Source: Achromobacter sp. MYb9 (lineage in GTDB: Bacteria > Pseudomonadota > Gammaproteobacteria > Burkholderiales > Burkholderiaceae_B). Taken from it: a stretch of DNA of 64,000 bases. The first letter of the stretch is position 1. Every line of letters starts with the position of its first letter. Under the pieces are notes generated by a model, which ran no database searches, was not told where the DNA came from, and was given only the letters and a program-made list of their open reading frames with translations. A program made the position numbers and the translations under genes. Shown here piece after piece: positions 36,583 through 45,240 of the stretch. The stretch covers positions 216,576 through 280,575 of the forward strand of contig NZ_PCOQ01000006.1 in assembly GCF_002975275.1 (NCBI RefSeq), given 5' to 3'.

Positions 36583-38058
36583 TCACAGTCCCATGGGTTT
36601 GTCGTGCAGGCCCCAGTACAGGCTCTTGACCTGGCTGTAGAGGCGCAGGCCATGCAGGCCTTTTTCGCGTCCGATGCCGCTGGCCTTGAAGCCGCCGAAC
36701 GGTGTTGCGATATGCGATTGCTTGTAGGTATTGATCCAGATGGAGCCGGCTTCGATCTCGCGCGCCACGCGCCAGGCGCGGGCGTAGTCGCCCGTCCACA
36801 TGCCGGCCGCCAGGCCGAAGGCCGTGTCGTTGGCCTGGCCGATGACGTCGTCTTCATCCTCGAAAGGCAATGCCACCAGCACGGGCCCGAAGATCTCTTC
36901 CTGGCAGACGCGCGCCTGGTTGCCCAGGCCATCGATCACCGTGGGCAGGTAGAACCAGCCATTGGCCAATTCCGCCTGCGCCGGCGCCGCGCCGCCCACC
37001 AGCACGCGGCCGCCTTCGGCGCGGCCGATGCCCACATAGCCCGCGACCTTGTCGCGATGCGCCCGGGACACCAGCGGCCCCATCTGCGTGGCCGGGTCAT
37101 CGGGCAAGCCGACGCGCACTTGCGCCGTGCGCGCCACCAACGTTTCCATGAAGCGCTTGTAAATGGACTTCTGCACGAACAGGCGGGACCCCGCGACGCA
37201 GCTCTGCCCGGCCGACCCGAATATGCCGGAGATCACGCCGGCCACGGCGCGGTCCAGGTCGGCGTCGTCGAAGACAATGTGCGGTGATTTGCCGCCCAGT
37301 TCCAATCCCACCGGGATCAGGCGCTGACCGGCGATGCCGCCGATGGCGCGTCCAGTTTCCGTTCCGCCGGTGAAGGACACCATGCGCACGCCGGGGTGCT
37401 TGACCAGCGCCGCGCCCACGTCTTCCCCGTGGCCCGGCAACACGGTCAACAGGCCATCGGGCAGGCCGGCCTCGGTGCAGATGCGCGCCAGTTCCAGCGC
37501 CAGTTGGGGCGTCTCTTCAGACGGCTTGATCAACACGGCATTGCCGGCGGCCAAGGCCGGCGCGGCCTTCTGGGCCTCGTTCATGATGGGCGAGTTCCAC
37601 GGCGTGATCGCCGCGACCACGCCGAACGGCTCCGCCAGCGCCATCGAAAAGTACTCGCCGCGCGGCGAGGTCATTTCGTTCTGCCAGGTCTCGCACACGG
37701 CGGCGTAATAGCGGAAATGCCCCGCCGCGCTATCCACCATGTTCAGGCATTCTTTCCAGGGCTTGCCGCTGTCTTGCATCTGCAGACGGGCCAGCGGCTC
37801 GCGCTCGGCCGACAGGCGTCGCCCGATCTCGTACAAGGTCGCCGCGCGCTGGTCCGGACGCAGTTTGCGCCAGGGCTGGCGCAAGAAGGCATCCTGCGCG
37901 ATGGCAACGGCCGTGTCCACGTCTTGCGGCAACGCGCGCGTGACGATGCCGGCAATGCTGCCGTCGGCGGGATTGATGGAAGTGATGACGGCGTCGCCGT
38001 CTTGGCTGCGGCGCCAATTGGCGCCCAGTCGGAATGGCTTATGGCTAGATGCGTCCAT
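36583..38058 (-). CDS. NAD(P)-dependent aldehyde dehydrogenase
   Basis: 491 residues, full-length ALDH. The cofactor-binding WNSPIMNEAQKAAPALAAGNA, the general base Glu in LELGGKSPHIVFDD and the nucleophile Cys in GSAGQSCVAGSRLF are all present, with the late EEIFGPVL motif. It oxidises an aldehyde to an acid with NAD(P). First gene of the operon with an epimerase and a Bug receptor. The divergent LysR begins 95 bp away. Betaine, hydroxymuconic or sugar-aldehyde substrates are all possible. Confidence 0.92.
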   Translation of the reverse strand: MDASSHKPFRLGANWRRSQDGDAVITSINPADGSIAGIVTRALPQDVDTAVAIAQDAFLRQPWRKLRPDQRAATLYEIGRRLSAEREPLARLQMQDSGKPWKECLNMVDSAAGHFRYYAAVCETWQNEMTSPRGEYFSMALAEPFGVVAAITPWNSPIMNEAQKAAPALAAGNAVLIKPSEETPQLALELARICTEAGLPDGLLTVLPGHGEDVGAALVKHPGVRMVSFTGGTETGRAIGGIAGQRLIPVGLELGGKSPHIVFDDADLDRAVAGVISGIFGSAGQSCVAGSRLFVQKSIYKRFMETLVARTAQVRVGLPDDPATQMGPLVSRAHRDKVAGYVGIGRAEGGRVLVGGAAPAQAELANGWFYLPTVIDGLGNQARVCQEEIFGPVLVALPFEDEDDVIGQANDTAFGLAAGMWTGDYARAWRVAREIEAGSIWINTYKQSHIATPFGGFKASGIGREKGLHGLRLYSQVKSLYWGLHDKPMGL

Positions 38059-38111
38059 GGCGTCTTTCGAATCCGGAAGGTTCTTCGGTAGACGCCATCA
38101 TGGTCGGGACC

Positions 38112-38150
38112 ATTCTTAGACACAAATCGATATTTCTGCCCTATTCTTAG
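38112..38150. promoter_or_regulatory. ATTCTTAG direct repeats between ALDH operon and LysR
   Basis: ATTCTTAG occurs at 38112-38119 and again at 38143-38150, 31 bp apart (about three helical turns), in the 95-bp divergent region. The second copy ends three bases before the LysR ATG. These may be sites for the LysR protein, or one may be part of its promoter. Confidence 0.4.
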
Positions 38151-38153
38151 CCC

Positions 38154-39104
38154 ATGGCTATGAATATCAAATACCGGCCGCTCAAGGCTTTCTTGCTGGC
38201 GGTGGACAGCGGTTCCTTCACGCATGCCGCCAATCAGCTGGGCGTGACCCAACCGTCGTTCACCGCGTTGATCCAGGATTTGGAAGACGTGCTGGGGTTG
38301 CGCCTGTTCGAACGCACCACGCGCAGCATCAGCCTGACCTCCGCCGGGCAGGATTTCCATTCCCGGGTACAGCGCCCCATCGCCGACCTGGAAGAGGCGT
38401 ACCGCGGCCTGGCCGACCTGGCCGCCATGCGACGCGGCAACGTCGCGCTGGGCGCCCTGCCGTCGACGGCGCTGACGCTGCTGCCCGCCACCGTGGGCGC
38501 GCTGCGCAAGGCCCATCCGGCCTTGAAAGTGCGCGTCGTGGAAGCGCACAACGACGAGCTGGTGGCCCTGCTGCGCACCAATCAGATCGAGTTCGCGGTG
38601 GGCGCCCTGGCCGAGCCGGCCCCCGATCTTGCGTTCACGCCATTGACGGAAGATTGCTTCTGCGCGATCTACCCCGCGGGCCATCCGCTGGGCAAGCACA
38701 AGCGCACGCTGCATTGGCGCGACGTGCTTCGCTATGACTTGATTCTGCTGTCGCAAGGGTCTAATGCGCGCCAGCAATTCGACCGCGCAGTGCGGGACGA
38801 GGTCGGCGCGCCGGCCACGGCGCTGCGTTACGACGTCACGAACATGGGCACGGCGGCCGGCATGGTGCGCCAGGGGCTGGGGGTCAGCGTGCTGCCTCGC
38901 CTGGCGTTACCCGAACTGAACCTGACCGGCCTGCGTTGCACCCCGTTGGGCGATGCCTCGGCACGCCGGTACATCGGGCTGCTGCATCGGCGCGACCGCT
39001 CGCTGTCGCCCGCCGCGCAGGCGCTGGTTGCGCAGCTTGAGACCGTCATTGCCGGCATCGCGCCGCAACTGCTGCCGTTGCCGCCGCTGGCCCCGGCCCG
39101 CTAG
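38154..39104 (+). CDS. LysR family transcriptional regulator
   Basis: 316 residues. The HTH (LKAFLLAVDSGSFTHAANQL, then GVTQPSFTALIQDLEDVLGLRLFERT) covers residues 8-65; the effector-binding domain follows (about 95-305). ATG 38160 is an alternative start and no Shine-Dalgarno is seen for either. Divergent orientation makes the ALDH-epimerase-Bug operon its target. It converges with the IclR gene, 6 bp away. Confidence 0.87.
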   Translation: MAMNIKYRPLKAFLLAVDSGSFTHAANQLGVTQPSFTALIQDLEDVLGLRLFERTTRSISLTSAGQDFHSRVQRPIADLEEAYRGLADLAAMRRGNVALGALPSTALTLLPATVGALRKAHPALKVRVVEAHNDELVALLRTNQIEFAVGALAEPAPDLAFTPLTEDCFCAIYPAGHPLGKHKRTLHWRDVLRYDLILLSQGSNARQQFDRAVRDEVGAPATALRYDVTNMGTAAGMVRQGLGVSVLPRLALPELNLTGLRCTPLGDASARRYIGLLHRRDRSLSPAAQALVAQLETVIAGIAPQLLPLPPLAPAR

Positions 39105-39110
39105 ATCGCG

Positions 39111-39932
39111 TCAGCCGCGGTCTACCTTCCAGCCCATCTCTGCGGAAATACCCGCGGCTGCGCCCTGCACCACCGCGACCATTTCGCGCATGCGTTCCAG
39201 CGACATATACGGCACGGTGCTGGACACGCTGATGGCCGCCACGATGCCGCTGGAGGCGTCGCGCACAGGCGCGGCCACGCAGCGGATCGAGGGTTCGTTG
39301 TCTTCGAGGTCGAACGCATAGCCCTGCGCGGCGTATTCGCGCATGCGGTCGCGGAATGTCTCCCACGTCTGCGGTCCGCCAGGCGTGCGCGACGACACGG
39401 GCGCGCCGATACGGTGCAACGCCTTCCATTGCGGCTCTTCGGTGTCCAGCAGCAGCGCCTTGCCCACTCCGGTGGCGGCCAACGGCATGCGATGGCCCAC
39501 GCGCGAGCGCATTTCCAGCCCCTTTTTGCCGGGGATCTTTTCCAGGTAAAGCACTTCGTCGTTGTCGCGCACAGCCAAGTGAATGGTGTCGCCCGTCAGT
39601 TCGGCCAAGCTGTCCAGGTACGGCCGCGCCAGCGTCGCCATGGGAAACGCTTCGCGCGCCTGGAAGCCCAGTTCAATCAGCTTGGGTCCCAGCACGTAGC
39701 CCACGCCGGGCAAGGCGCGCAGATAGCGCTCTTGGACCAGGCAACTGGCCAGCCGGTGCGTGGTGCTGCGCGCCACGCCGATACGGGCGCAGATCTCTTT
39801 CAGGTCGCGTGCGCCATCGGCCACGGCCTGCACCACGGCCAGGCCGCGCATCAGGGTTTGCGTGCCGGCGGGCGCGGCGGCGTCGGGGTCCAGCGAGGGG
39901 GAACGAACGGAAGACAGGGCAGCAGAGGTCAT
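39111..39932 (-). CDS. IclR family regulator of the galactonate operon
   Basis: 273 residues from ATG 39932; a tandem ATG at 39980/39977 is also in frame and no ribosome-binding site decides. HTH: LMRGLAVVQAVADGARDLKEI with RIGVARSTTHRLASCLV (about 28-85). The effector domain follows, with LYLEKIPGKKGLEMRSRVGHRMPLAA. It diverges from dgoK-dgoA-dgoD and is presumably the regulator, sensing D-galactonate or KDPGal. In enteric bacteria this job is done by a GntR protein (DgoR), so a different family has been recruited here. Confidence 0.87.
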   Translation of the reverse strand: MTSAALSSVRSPSLDPDAAAPAGTQTLMRGLAVVQAVADGARDLKEICARIGVARSTTHRLASCLVQERYLRALPGVGYVLGPKLIELGFQAREAFPMATLARPYLDSLAELTGDTIHLAVRDNDEVLYLEKIPGKKGLEMRSRVGHRMPLAATGVGKALLLDTEEPQWKALHRIGAPVSSRTPGGPQTWETFRDRMREYAAQGYAFDLEDNEPSIRCVAAPVRDASSGIVAAISVSSTVPYMSLERMREMVAVVQGAAAGISAEMGWKVDRG

Positions 39933-39995
39933 GAACGTGGGCAAAGACAGCAAAGGCGGCGGAATTCGATCGCACATCATAGTCCGTGCCGGCTC

Positions 39996-40017
39996 AAATT
40001 CCCTGTATGTGGGATTT
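39996..40017. promoter_or_regulatory. operator-like inverted repeat in the IclR/dgoK divergent region
   Basis: AAATTCCC (39996-40003) and GGGATTT (40011-40017) form an imperfect dyad in an AT-rich island (about 39990-40060) that contrasts with the GC-rich genes. It is the best local candidate for IclR binding. Confidence 0.4.
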
Positions 40018-40186
40018 AATTCTATATTTTGAGATTTTTCAAGCACTGATCTAGAATTTTTCGCAACGCGCGCCCCTCGCCTCATGGCAGCCGGCGCGTT
40101 CGACAACAAGGTCCGCAACGTCCCGCTGCTCCGCGCGCCACGCGCTGTCCGCAGCCGGCATTGCGGCCGGAGACGAGACAGACCAG

Positions 40187-41212
40187 ATGACTACCGGATC
40201 GCCCGCCCGCGCGGCGCTTATCGCGCTGGATTGGGGCACCTCATCGTTGCGCGCCTACCGCCTGGATGCCAAGGGCCGCACACAGGACACCCGCCACCTG
40301 CCCTGGGGCATCATGCGCTTGCCGCAACCCTTGCAGGACGGCGCCGCCAGCACCGCCCTGTCCGGCTTTGACCTGGCGTTCGAACAAGCCTGCGGCGACT
40401 GGTTGCGCGCCGAACCCGCGTTGCCGGTGATCGCCTGCGGCATGGTCGGCAGCGCCCAAGGGTGGAAAGAAGCCGCCTACCTGGATGTGCCCGTCGATCT
40501 GGAACGCATCGGCACGCTGCTGACCAGGGTCGAGCGCGGCGACGCGACGCCCGTGCACATCGTGCCCGGCCTGATCCAACGCCACGGCTTGCCCAACGTG
40601 ATGCGCGGGGAAGAAACGCAGGTCTTCGGCGTGATGTTCGACCAGGTCGGCGCGTCCGACCCGCACGCGACGGAAAGCGTGCTGATCGGCTTGCCCGGCA
40701 CGCACTCAAAATGGGTCAACGCCCGCCGCGGCCGCGTCACGCATTTCGACACCTTCATGACCGGCGAGGTCTACGCCGCGCTGCGCGGCCACACCATCCT
40801 GGGCCGTACGATGAGCGAAGCGCCCGCCGCCGACATGGCCGCGTTCAAGCGCGGCGTGAAAGTGGCGGGCGCCCCCGCCGGACGCGCGGGCGTGCTGTCC
40901 ACCATCTTCAGCACGCGCGCGCTGGGCCTGACCGGCGAACTGCCGTCCGCCTCGCAAGCCGACTATCTGTCAGGCCTCTTGATCGGCCACGAAGTCGCCG
41001 CGCTTGCCGAAATGCTGCGCCAGCAAGGCGAACCGCTTCGCATCGTGCTGTGCGGCGACCCGGCGCTGTGCCAGCGCTACATCGTGGCCATGCGCCACTA
41101 CGGCCTGGGCACGCCCGAACAGGCCCAGAACGCGACCGAACGCGGCTTATGGCATCTGGCGGTCTGTGCCGGACTGGTCGCCTCGGAAACCCCTTCTTCG
41201 GCATCCGTCTAG
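40187..41212 (+). CDS. dgoK: 2-dehydro-3-deoxygalactonokinase
   Basis: 341 residues of the DgoK family. The N-terminal phosphate-binding segment ALIALDWGTSSLRAYRL resembles the ASKHA ATPase fold; GLPGTHSKWV and FMTGEVYAALRGHTILG are characteristic DgoK motifs. It phosphorylates 2-keto-3-deoxygalactonate to KDPGal, the second step of the De Ley-Doudoroff pathway. dgoA starts 9 bp later with its own AGGAG. Confidence 0.92.
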   Translation: MTTGSPARAALIALDWGTSSLRAYRLDAKGRTQDTRHLPWGIMRLPQPLQDGAASTALSGFDLAFEQACGDWLRAEPALPVIACGMVGSAQGWKEAAYLDVPVDLERIGTLLTRVERGDATPVHIVPGLIQRHGLPNVMRGEETQVFGVMFDQVGASDPHATESVLIGLPGTHSKWVNARRGRVTHFDTFMTGEVYAALRGHTILGRTMSEAPAADMAAFKRGVKVAGAPAGRAGVLSTIFSTRALGLTGELPSASQADYLSGLLIGHEVAALAEMLRQQGEPLRIVLCGDPALCQRYIVAMRHYGLGTPEQAQNATERGLWHLAVCAGLVASETPSSASV

Positions 41213-41221
41213 GAGCTCAAC

Positions 41222-41875
41222 ATGAACCATCCCGGTCTGCAAACCGCCATGGCCGACTGCGGCCTGATCGCCATCCTGCGCGGCATCAAACCTGCCGAAG
41301 CGGAGCCCATCGGCCTTGAACTCTATCGCGCAGGCTTCCGCCTGATCGAAGTGCCGCTGAATTCGCCCGACCCGTTGGACAGCATCCGCGCGATGCGCGC
41401 GGCGCTGCCTACCGATTGCCTGATCGGTGCGGGCACCGTGCTGAACCCCGACGACTGCGCCCGCATCCAGGACGCAGGCGGCGAGTTGATCGTCATGCCG
41501 CACAGCGATGCCGCGGTGATCCGCGCCGCCAAGGCGCTGGGCATGGCGTCCTGCCCCGGGGTCGCCACGCCCACTGAAGCCTTCGCCGCGCTGGCCGCCG
41601 GCGCCGACGTGCTGAAGATGTTCCCCGCCGAACAGCTGGGCCCCGCCGTACTGAAGGCCTGGCGCGCGGTGATGCGCCCGCCTATTGCGCTGGTGCCCGT
41701 CGGCGGCATCACGCCCGACAACCTTTCCATTTACGCCCAGGCGGGCGCCAGTGGCTTCGGCCTGGGCTCCGCCTTGTACAAACCCGGCCTGTCGGCCACC
41801 GAAGTCGGCCAGAACGCGCGCGCATTCATTGCGGCCTGGCAACGCGCCTATCCCGTCCAGGAGACCCAAGCATGA
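41222..41875 (+). CDS. dgoA: 2-dehydro-3-deoxy-6-phosphogalactonate aldolase
   Basis: 217 residues, TIM-barrel class I aldolase. Glu43 (LIEVPLNSP) and the Schiff-base Lys132 ([13 protein letters not shown]) are present, with the phosphate site GGITPDN. It splits KDPGal to pyruvate and glyceraldehyde-3-phosphate, step three of the pathway. The stop overlaps the dgoD ATG (ATGA), so the two are coupled. Confidence 0.94.
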   Translation: MNHPGLQTAMADCGLIAILRGIKPAEAEPIGLELYRAGFRLIEVPLNSPDPLDSIRAMRAALPTDCLIGAGTVLNPDDCARIQDAGGELIVMPHSDAAVIRAAKALGMASCPGVATPTEAFAALAAGADVLKMFPAEQLGPAVLKAWRAVMRPPIALVPVGGITPDNLSIYAQAGASGFGLGSALYKPGLSATEVGQNARAFIAAWQRAYPVQETQA

Positions 41876-43020
41876 AGATCACCAAGCTCACCACCTACAT
41901 CGTGCCGCCCCGGTGGTGCTTCCTGAAAATCGAAACGGACGAGGGCATCGTCGGCTGGGGCGAACCCGTCGTCGAAGGCCGCGCCCATTCGGTGGCCGCC
42001 GCCGTTGAAGAACTGTCCGACTACCTGATCGGCAAAGACCCGCGCAACATCGAAGACCACTGGACGGTGCTGTACCGCGGCGGCTTCTACCGCGGCGGCG
42101 CCATCCACATGAGCGCGCTGGCCGGCATCGACCAGGCGCTGTGGGACATCAAGGGCAAGCACCTGGGCGTGCCGGTGTCGCAATTGCTGGGCGGCAACGT
42201 CCGCGACCGCATCCGGGTGTACTCGTGGATCGGTGGCGACCGGCCGGCCGACACCGCGGCCGCCGCCAAGAGCGCCGTGGACCGCGGGTTCACCGCCGTG
42301 AAGATGAACGGCACCGAAGAACTGCAATACATCGACTCGTTCGACAAGGTCGAGAAGTGCCTGGAGAACGTCGCCGCCGTGCGCGATGCCGTCGGCCCCA
42401 ACGTGGGCATCGGCGTGGACTTCCACGGCCGCGTGCACAAGCCCATGGCCAAGGTCCTGATGAAAGAGCTGGACCCGTTCAAGCTGATGTTCATCGAAGA
42501 GCCTGTGCTTAGCGAACACTACGAAGCGCTGAAGGAACTGGCGCCGCTGACGTCGACGCCGATCGCGCTGGGCGAACGCCTGTTTTCCCGCTGGGACTTC
42601 AAGCGCGTGCTGTCCGAAGGCTACGTGGACATCATCCAGCCCGATCCCTCGCACGCCGGCGGCATCACCGAAACCCGCAAGATCGCCGCGATGGCCGAGG
42701 CCTATGACGTGGCGCTGGCGCTGCACTGCCCGCTGGGCCCGATCGCGCTGGCCACGTGCCTGCAGATCGATGCCGGTTGCTACAACGCCTTCATCCAGGA
42801 ACAGAGCCTGGGCATCCACTACAACGCCGCCAACGACCTGCTGGACTACGTCAGCAACCGCGAAGTCTTCGCCTACGAAGACGGCATGGTCGCGATTCCG
42901 CAGGGCCCGGGCCTGGGCATCGAGGTCAACGAGGAATACGTGAAGGAACGCGCCGCCGTGGGCCACCGCTGGCGCAACCCGATCTGGCGCCATGCCGACG
43001 GCAGCTTCGCCGAGTGGTAA
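41872..43020 (+). CDS. dgoD: D-galactonate dehydratase
   Basis: 382 residues of the enolase superfamily. All catalytic and metal residues known for GalD are at the same numbers: Asp183 and His185 (VDFHGR), Glu209 (FIEEP), Glu235 (LGERLF), His285 (ALHCPLG) and Glu310 (FIQEQS). It dehydrates D-galactonate to 2-keto-3-deoxygalactonate, the first pathway step. The full conservation makes the assignment firm. The transporter gene follows after a 25-bp gap. Confidence 0.96.
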   Translation: MKITKLTTYIVPPRWCFLKIETDEGIVGWGEPVVEGRAHSVAAAVEELSDYLIGKDPRNIEDHWTVLYRGGFYRGGAIHMSALAGIDQALWDIKGKHLGVPVSQLLGGNVRDRIRVYSWIGGDRPADTAAAAKSAVDRGFTAVKMNGTEELQYIDSFDKVEKCLENVAAVRDAVGPNVGIGVDFHGRVHKPMAKVLMKELDPFKLMFIEEPVLSEHYEALKELAPLTSTPIALGERLFSRWDFKRVLSEGYVDIIQPDPSHAGGITETRKIAAMAEAYDVALALHCPLGPIALATCLQIDAGCYNAFIQEQSLGIHYNAANDLLDYVSNREVFAYEDGMVAIPQGPGLGIEVNEEYVKERAAVGHRWRNPIWRHADGSFAEW

Positions 43021-43045
43021 CCGGATAAAAAGAGAGGAGACACCC

Positions 43046-44356
43046 TTGTCCACCGCCACCCACGCGGGCCTGCAAAGCGCCCAGCGGCCCACCCGCAGCC
43101 GCTACCTCATCATGGTGATGCTGTTCATCACCGTCGTCATCAACTATCTGGACCGCAGCAACCTGTCCATCGCCGCGCCCGCCCTCAAGGACGAGTTCGG
43201 CCTGGACACGGTGCATGAAGGCCTGATCCTGTCCGCCTTCGGCTGGACCTACGCCGCCATGCAGATCCCCGGCGGCTGGCTGGTCGACCGCGTGTCGCCC
43301 CGCGTGCTGTATGCCGCCGCGCTGATCCTGTGGTCGGCGGCCACGTTCTTCATGGGATTCGCCGGCAGCTTCGTCATCCTGTTCGTGCTGCGCCTGGCCG
43401 TCGGCGCGCTGGAAGCCCCGGCCTACCCCATCAACAACCGCGTGGTCACGACCTGGTTCCCCGAAAAGGAACGCGCCACCGCCATTGGCTTCTACACGTC
43501 CGGCCAGTTCGTCGGCCTGGCGTTCCTGACGCCCGTGCTGGCCTGGCTGCAGCACCACTACGGCTGGCACATGGTGTTTGTCAGCACCGGGTTGCTGGGC
43601 ATTGTCTGGGGCGTGCTGTGGTACCTGATCTACCGCGAACCGCGCCAGTTCAAGGGCACGAACGCCGCCGAGATCGAACTGATCCAGCAAGGCGGCGGCG
43701 TGGTCGACCTGGACCGCAACGCCCGCGCCAAGAAGGCCCCCTTCGACTGGAACGACCTGGCGCTGGTCATGACCAAGCGCAAGCTGTGGGGCGTGTACCT
43801 GGGCCAGTTCTGCCTGACCTCCACGCTGTGGTTTTTCCTGACGTGGTTCCCGACGTACCTGGTGAAGTACCGAGGCATGGATTTCATCAAGTCCGGCTTC
43901 CTGGCATCGGTGCCGTTCCTGGCGGCGTTCGTCGGCGTGCTGTGCTCGGGCGTGCTGTCCGACTTCCTGATCCGGCGCGGCGCCACCGTGGGCTTGGCGC
44001 GCAAGTTGCCGATCATCCTGGGCCTGTTGATCTCGACGTCGATGATCGGCGCCAACTTCACTGACTCCACGCCGTGGGTCATCTTCTTCCTGGCCGTGGC
44101 CTTCTTCGGCAACGGACTGGCGTCGATCACGTGGTCGCTGGTGTCGACGCTGGCGCCCGTGCGGCTGTTGGGCCTGACGGGCGGCGTCTTCAACTTTGTC
44201 GGCAACCTGTCGTCGATCTGCACCCCCATCGTCATCGGCTTCCTGGTGTCGAAAGACAGCTTCGCGCCGGCGATCGTGTATGTATCGTCGCTGGCCTTGC
44301 TGGGCGCGCTGTCGTACATCCTGCTGGTCGGGAAAGTGGAGCGGATCGAGGCCTGA
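43046..44356 (+). CDS. MFS transporter, probable D-galactonate permease (DgoT-like)
   Basis: 436 residues with 12 hydrophobic helices. The N-terminal INYLDRSNLSIAAPAL is characteristic of the anion:cation symporter (ACS) group with DgoT, ExuT and related hexonate carriers. A TTG at 43046 is the best start because GGAGA (43036-43040) is well spaced; an upstream in-frame ATG lies inside dgoD. Position after dgoKAD makes D-galactonate/H+ symport the likely role. A strong terminator follows. Confidence 0.9.
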   Translation: MSTATHAGLQSAQRPTRSRYLIMVMLFITVVINYLDRSNLSIAAPALKDEFGLDTVHEGLILSAFGWTYAAMQIPGGWLVDRVSPRVLYAAALILWSAATFFMGFAGSFVILFVLRLAVGALEAPAYPINNRVVTTWFPEKERATAIGFYTSGQFVGLAFLTPVLAWLQHHYGWHMVFVSTGLLGIVWGVLWYLIYREPRQFKGTNAAEIELIQQGGGVVDLDRNARAKKAPFDWNDLALVMTKRKLWGVYLGQFCLTSTLWFFLTWFPTYLVKYRGMDFIKSGFLASVPFLAAFVGVLCSGVLSDFLIRRGATVGLARKLPIILGLLISTSMIGANFTDSTPWVIFFLAVAFFGNGLASITWSLVSTLAPVRLLGLTGGVFNFVGNLSSICTPIVIGFLVSKDSFAPAIVYVSSLALLGALSYILLVGKVERIEA

Positions 44357-44385
44357 CCCCGCCCTGCCGCCGTTTCCCTCTGAAG

Positions 44386-44415
44386 TGGGCGCCCGCAAGG
44401 GTGCCCATTTTTTTT
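44386..44415 (+). terminator. rho-independent terminator of the dgo operon
   Basis: TGGGCGCCC (44386-44394) pairs with GGGTGCCCA (44399-44407) across GCAA with one G-T wobble, followed by eight T (44408-44415). Confidence 0.9.
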
Positions 44416-44473
44416 GCGTTTTGGCCGGTGACATGCGTTGCGATTCGGCATGGCATTGTCGGGCCCTTCTGTT

Positions 44474-44501
44474 TTATTGTTATGATATAACGTATCAATA
44501 A
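44474..44501. promoter_or_regulatory. Zur-like operator upstream of the ABC-2/TonB operon
   Basis: GTTAT-GAT-ATAAC (44479-44491) differs at a single base from the Zur half-site pattern GTTATANTATAAC, and T at 44478 and G at 44492 flank it. Outer arms TTATTG (44474-44479) and CAATAA (44496-44501) add a second dyad, 16 bases apart. The site lies 38-56 bp before the first gene, overlapping a probable -10 (TATGAT or TATAAC), as expected for a metalloregulator that represses under metal-replete conditions. Confidence 0.6.
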
Positions 44502-44529
44502 CGACACTTGAACCCAGGAAGGACCCGCC

Positions 44530-45240
44530 GTGCTCGAAGCCATCGGCCTGACCAAACGCTACGGCGACCAGATCGCGCTGCATCCGCTGGATCTGCGCAT
44601 CGAGCCGGGCGAGATCTATTGCCTGCTCGGCGCCAACGGCGCGGGCAAGACCACCACGATCAACCTGTTCCTGAACTTCATCCAGCCCGACGGCGGGCAG
44701 GCGCTGATCCATGGCCTGGACGTGGTGCGCGAGCCCCTGGCCACCAAACAGCACGTGGCGTATATCCCGGAACAGGTGAACCTCTACGGCACGCTGACGG
44801 GGTTGGAGAACCTGCGCTACTTCGCCGCGTTGGCCTTGGGGCACGCCCCGCCGCGCGACCGCCTGATGGCGCTGCTGGACGAAGTGGGGCTGGACGCCGC
44901 CGCGGCGGACAAGCGCGTCGCGGCGTATTCCAAAGGCATGCGCCAGAAGGTCTGGATCGCGGTGGCGCTGGCCAAGAACGCCCGCGCCCTGCTGCTGGAT
45001 GAGCCGACGTCCGGCCTGGACCCGTCGGCAGCCGCCGAGTTCACCCGGCTGCTGCAGCGAGCCAGCGAATCCGGCGTGGCGATCCTGGCCACTACCCACG
45101 ATCTGTTCCACGCCCGGCAAACCGCGACTCGCGTCGGCATCATGAAGCGCGGCCGCCTGGTCGACAGCCTGGACAGCCGGCAGATCGGCGCCACGGACCT
45201 GCAGGCCCTGTACCTGGACCACATGAGGGTCGACGCATGA
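44530..45240 (+). CDS. ABC transporter ATP-binding protein
   Basis: 236 residues with a GTG start after AGGAAGGA. Walker A is GANGAGKTT (34-42), the signature SKGMR (134-138), Walker B LLLDE (154-158) and the switch His190 (TTHD). The sequence belongs to the ABC-2 type ATPases (NodI/NosF/CcmA-like) with a D-loop SGLD. It would energise the two permeases encoded immediately downstream (stop overlaps the next ATG by four bases). It follows a Zur-like site. Confidence 0.93.
   Translation: MLEAIGLTKRYGDQIALHPLDLRIEPGEIYCLLGANGAGKTTTINLFLNFIQPDGGQALIHGLDVVREPLATKQHVAYIPEQVNLYGTLTGLENLRYFAALALGHAPPRDRLMALLDEVGLDAAAADKRVAAYSKGMRQKVWIAVALAKNARALLLDEPTSGLDPSAAAEFTRLLQRASESGVAILATTHDLFHARQTATRVGIMKRGRLVDSLDSRQIGATDLQALYLDHMRVDA

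Noticed and set aside
44474..44501. NikR-type operator for the ABC-2/TonB operon
   Set aside because: The 16-base spacing fits but the half-sites TTATTG/CAATAA do not match GTATGA/TCATAC; the Zur-like inner dyad is the better match.
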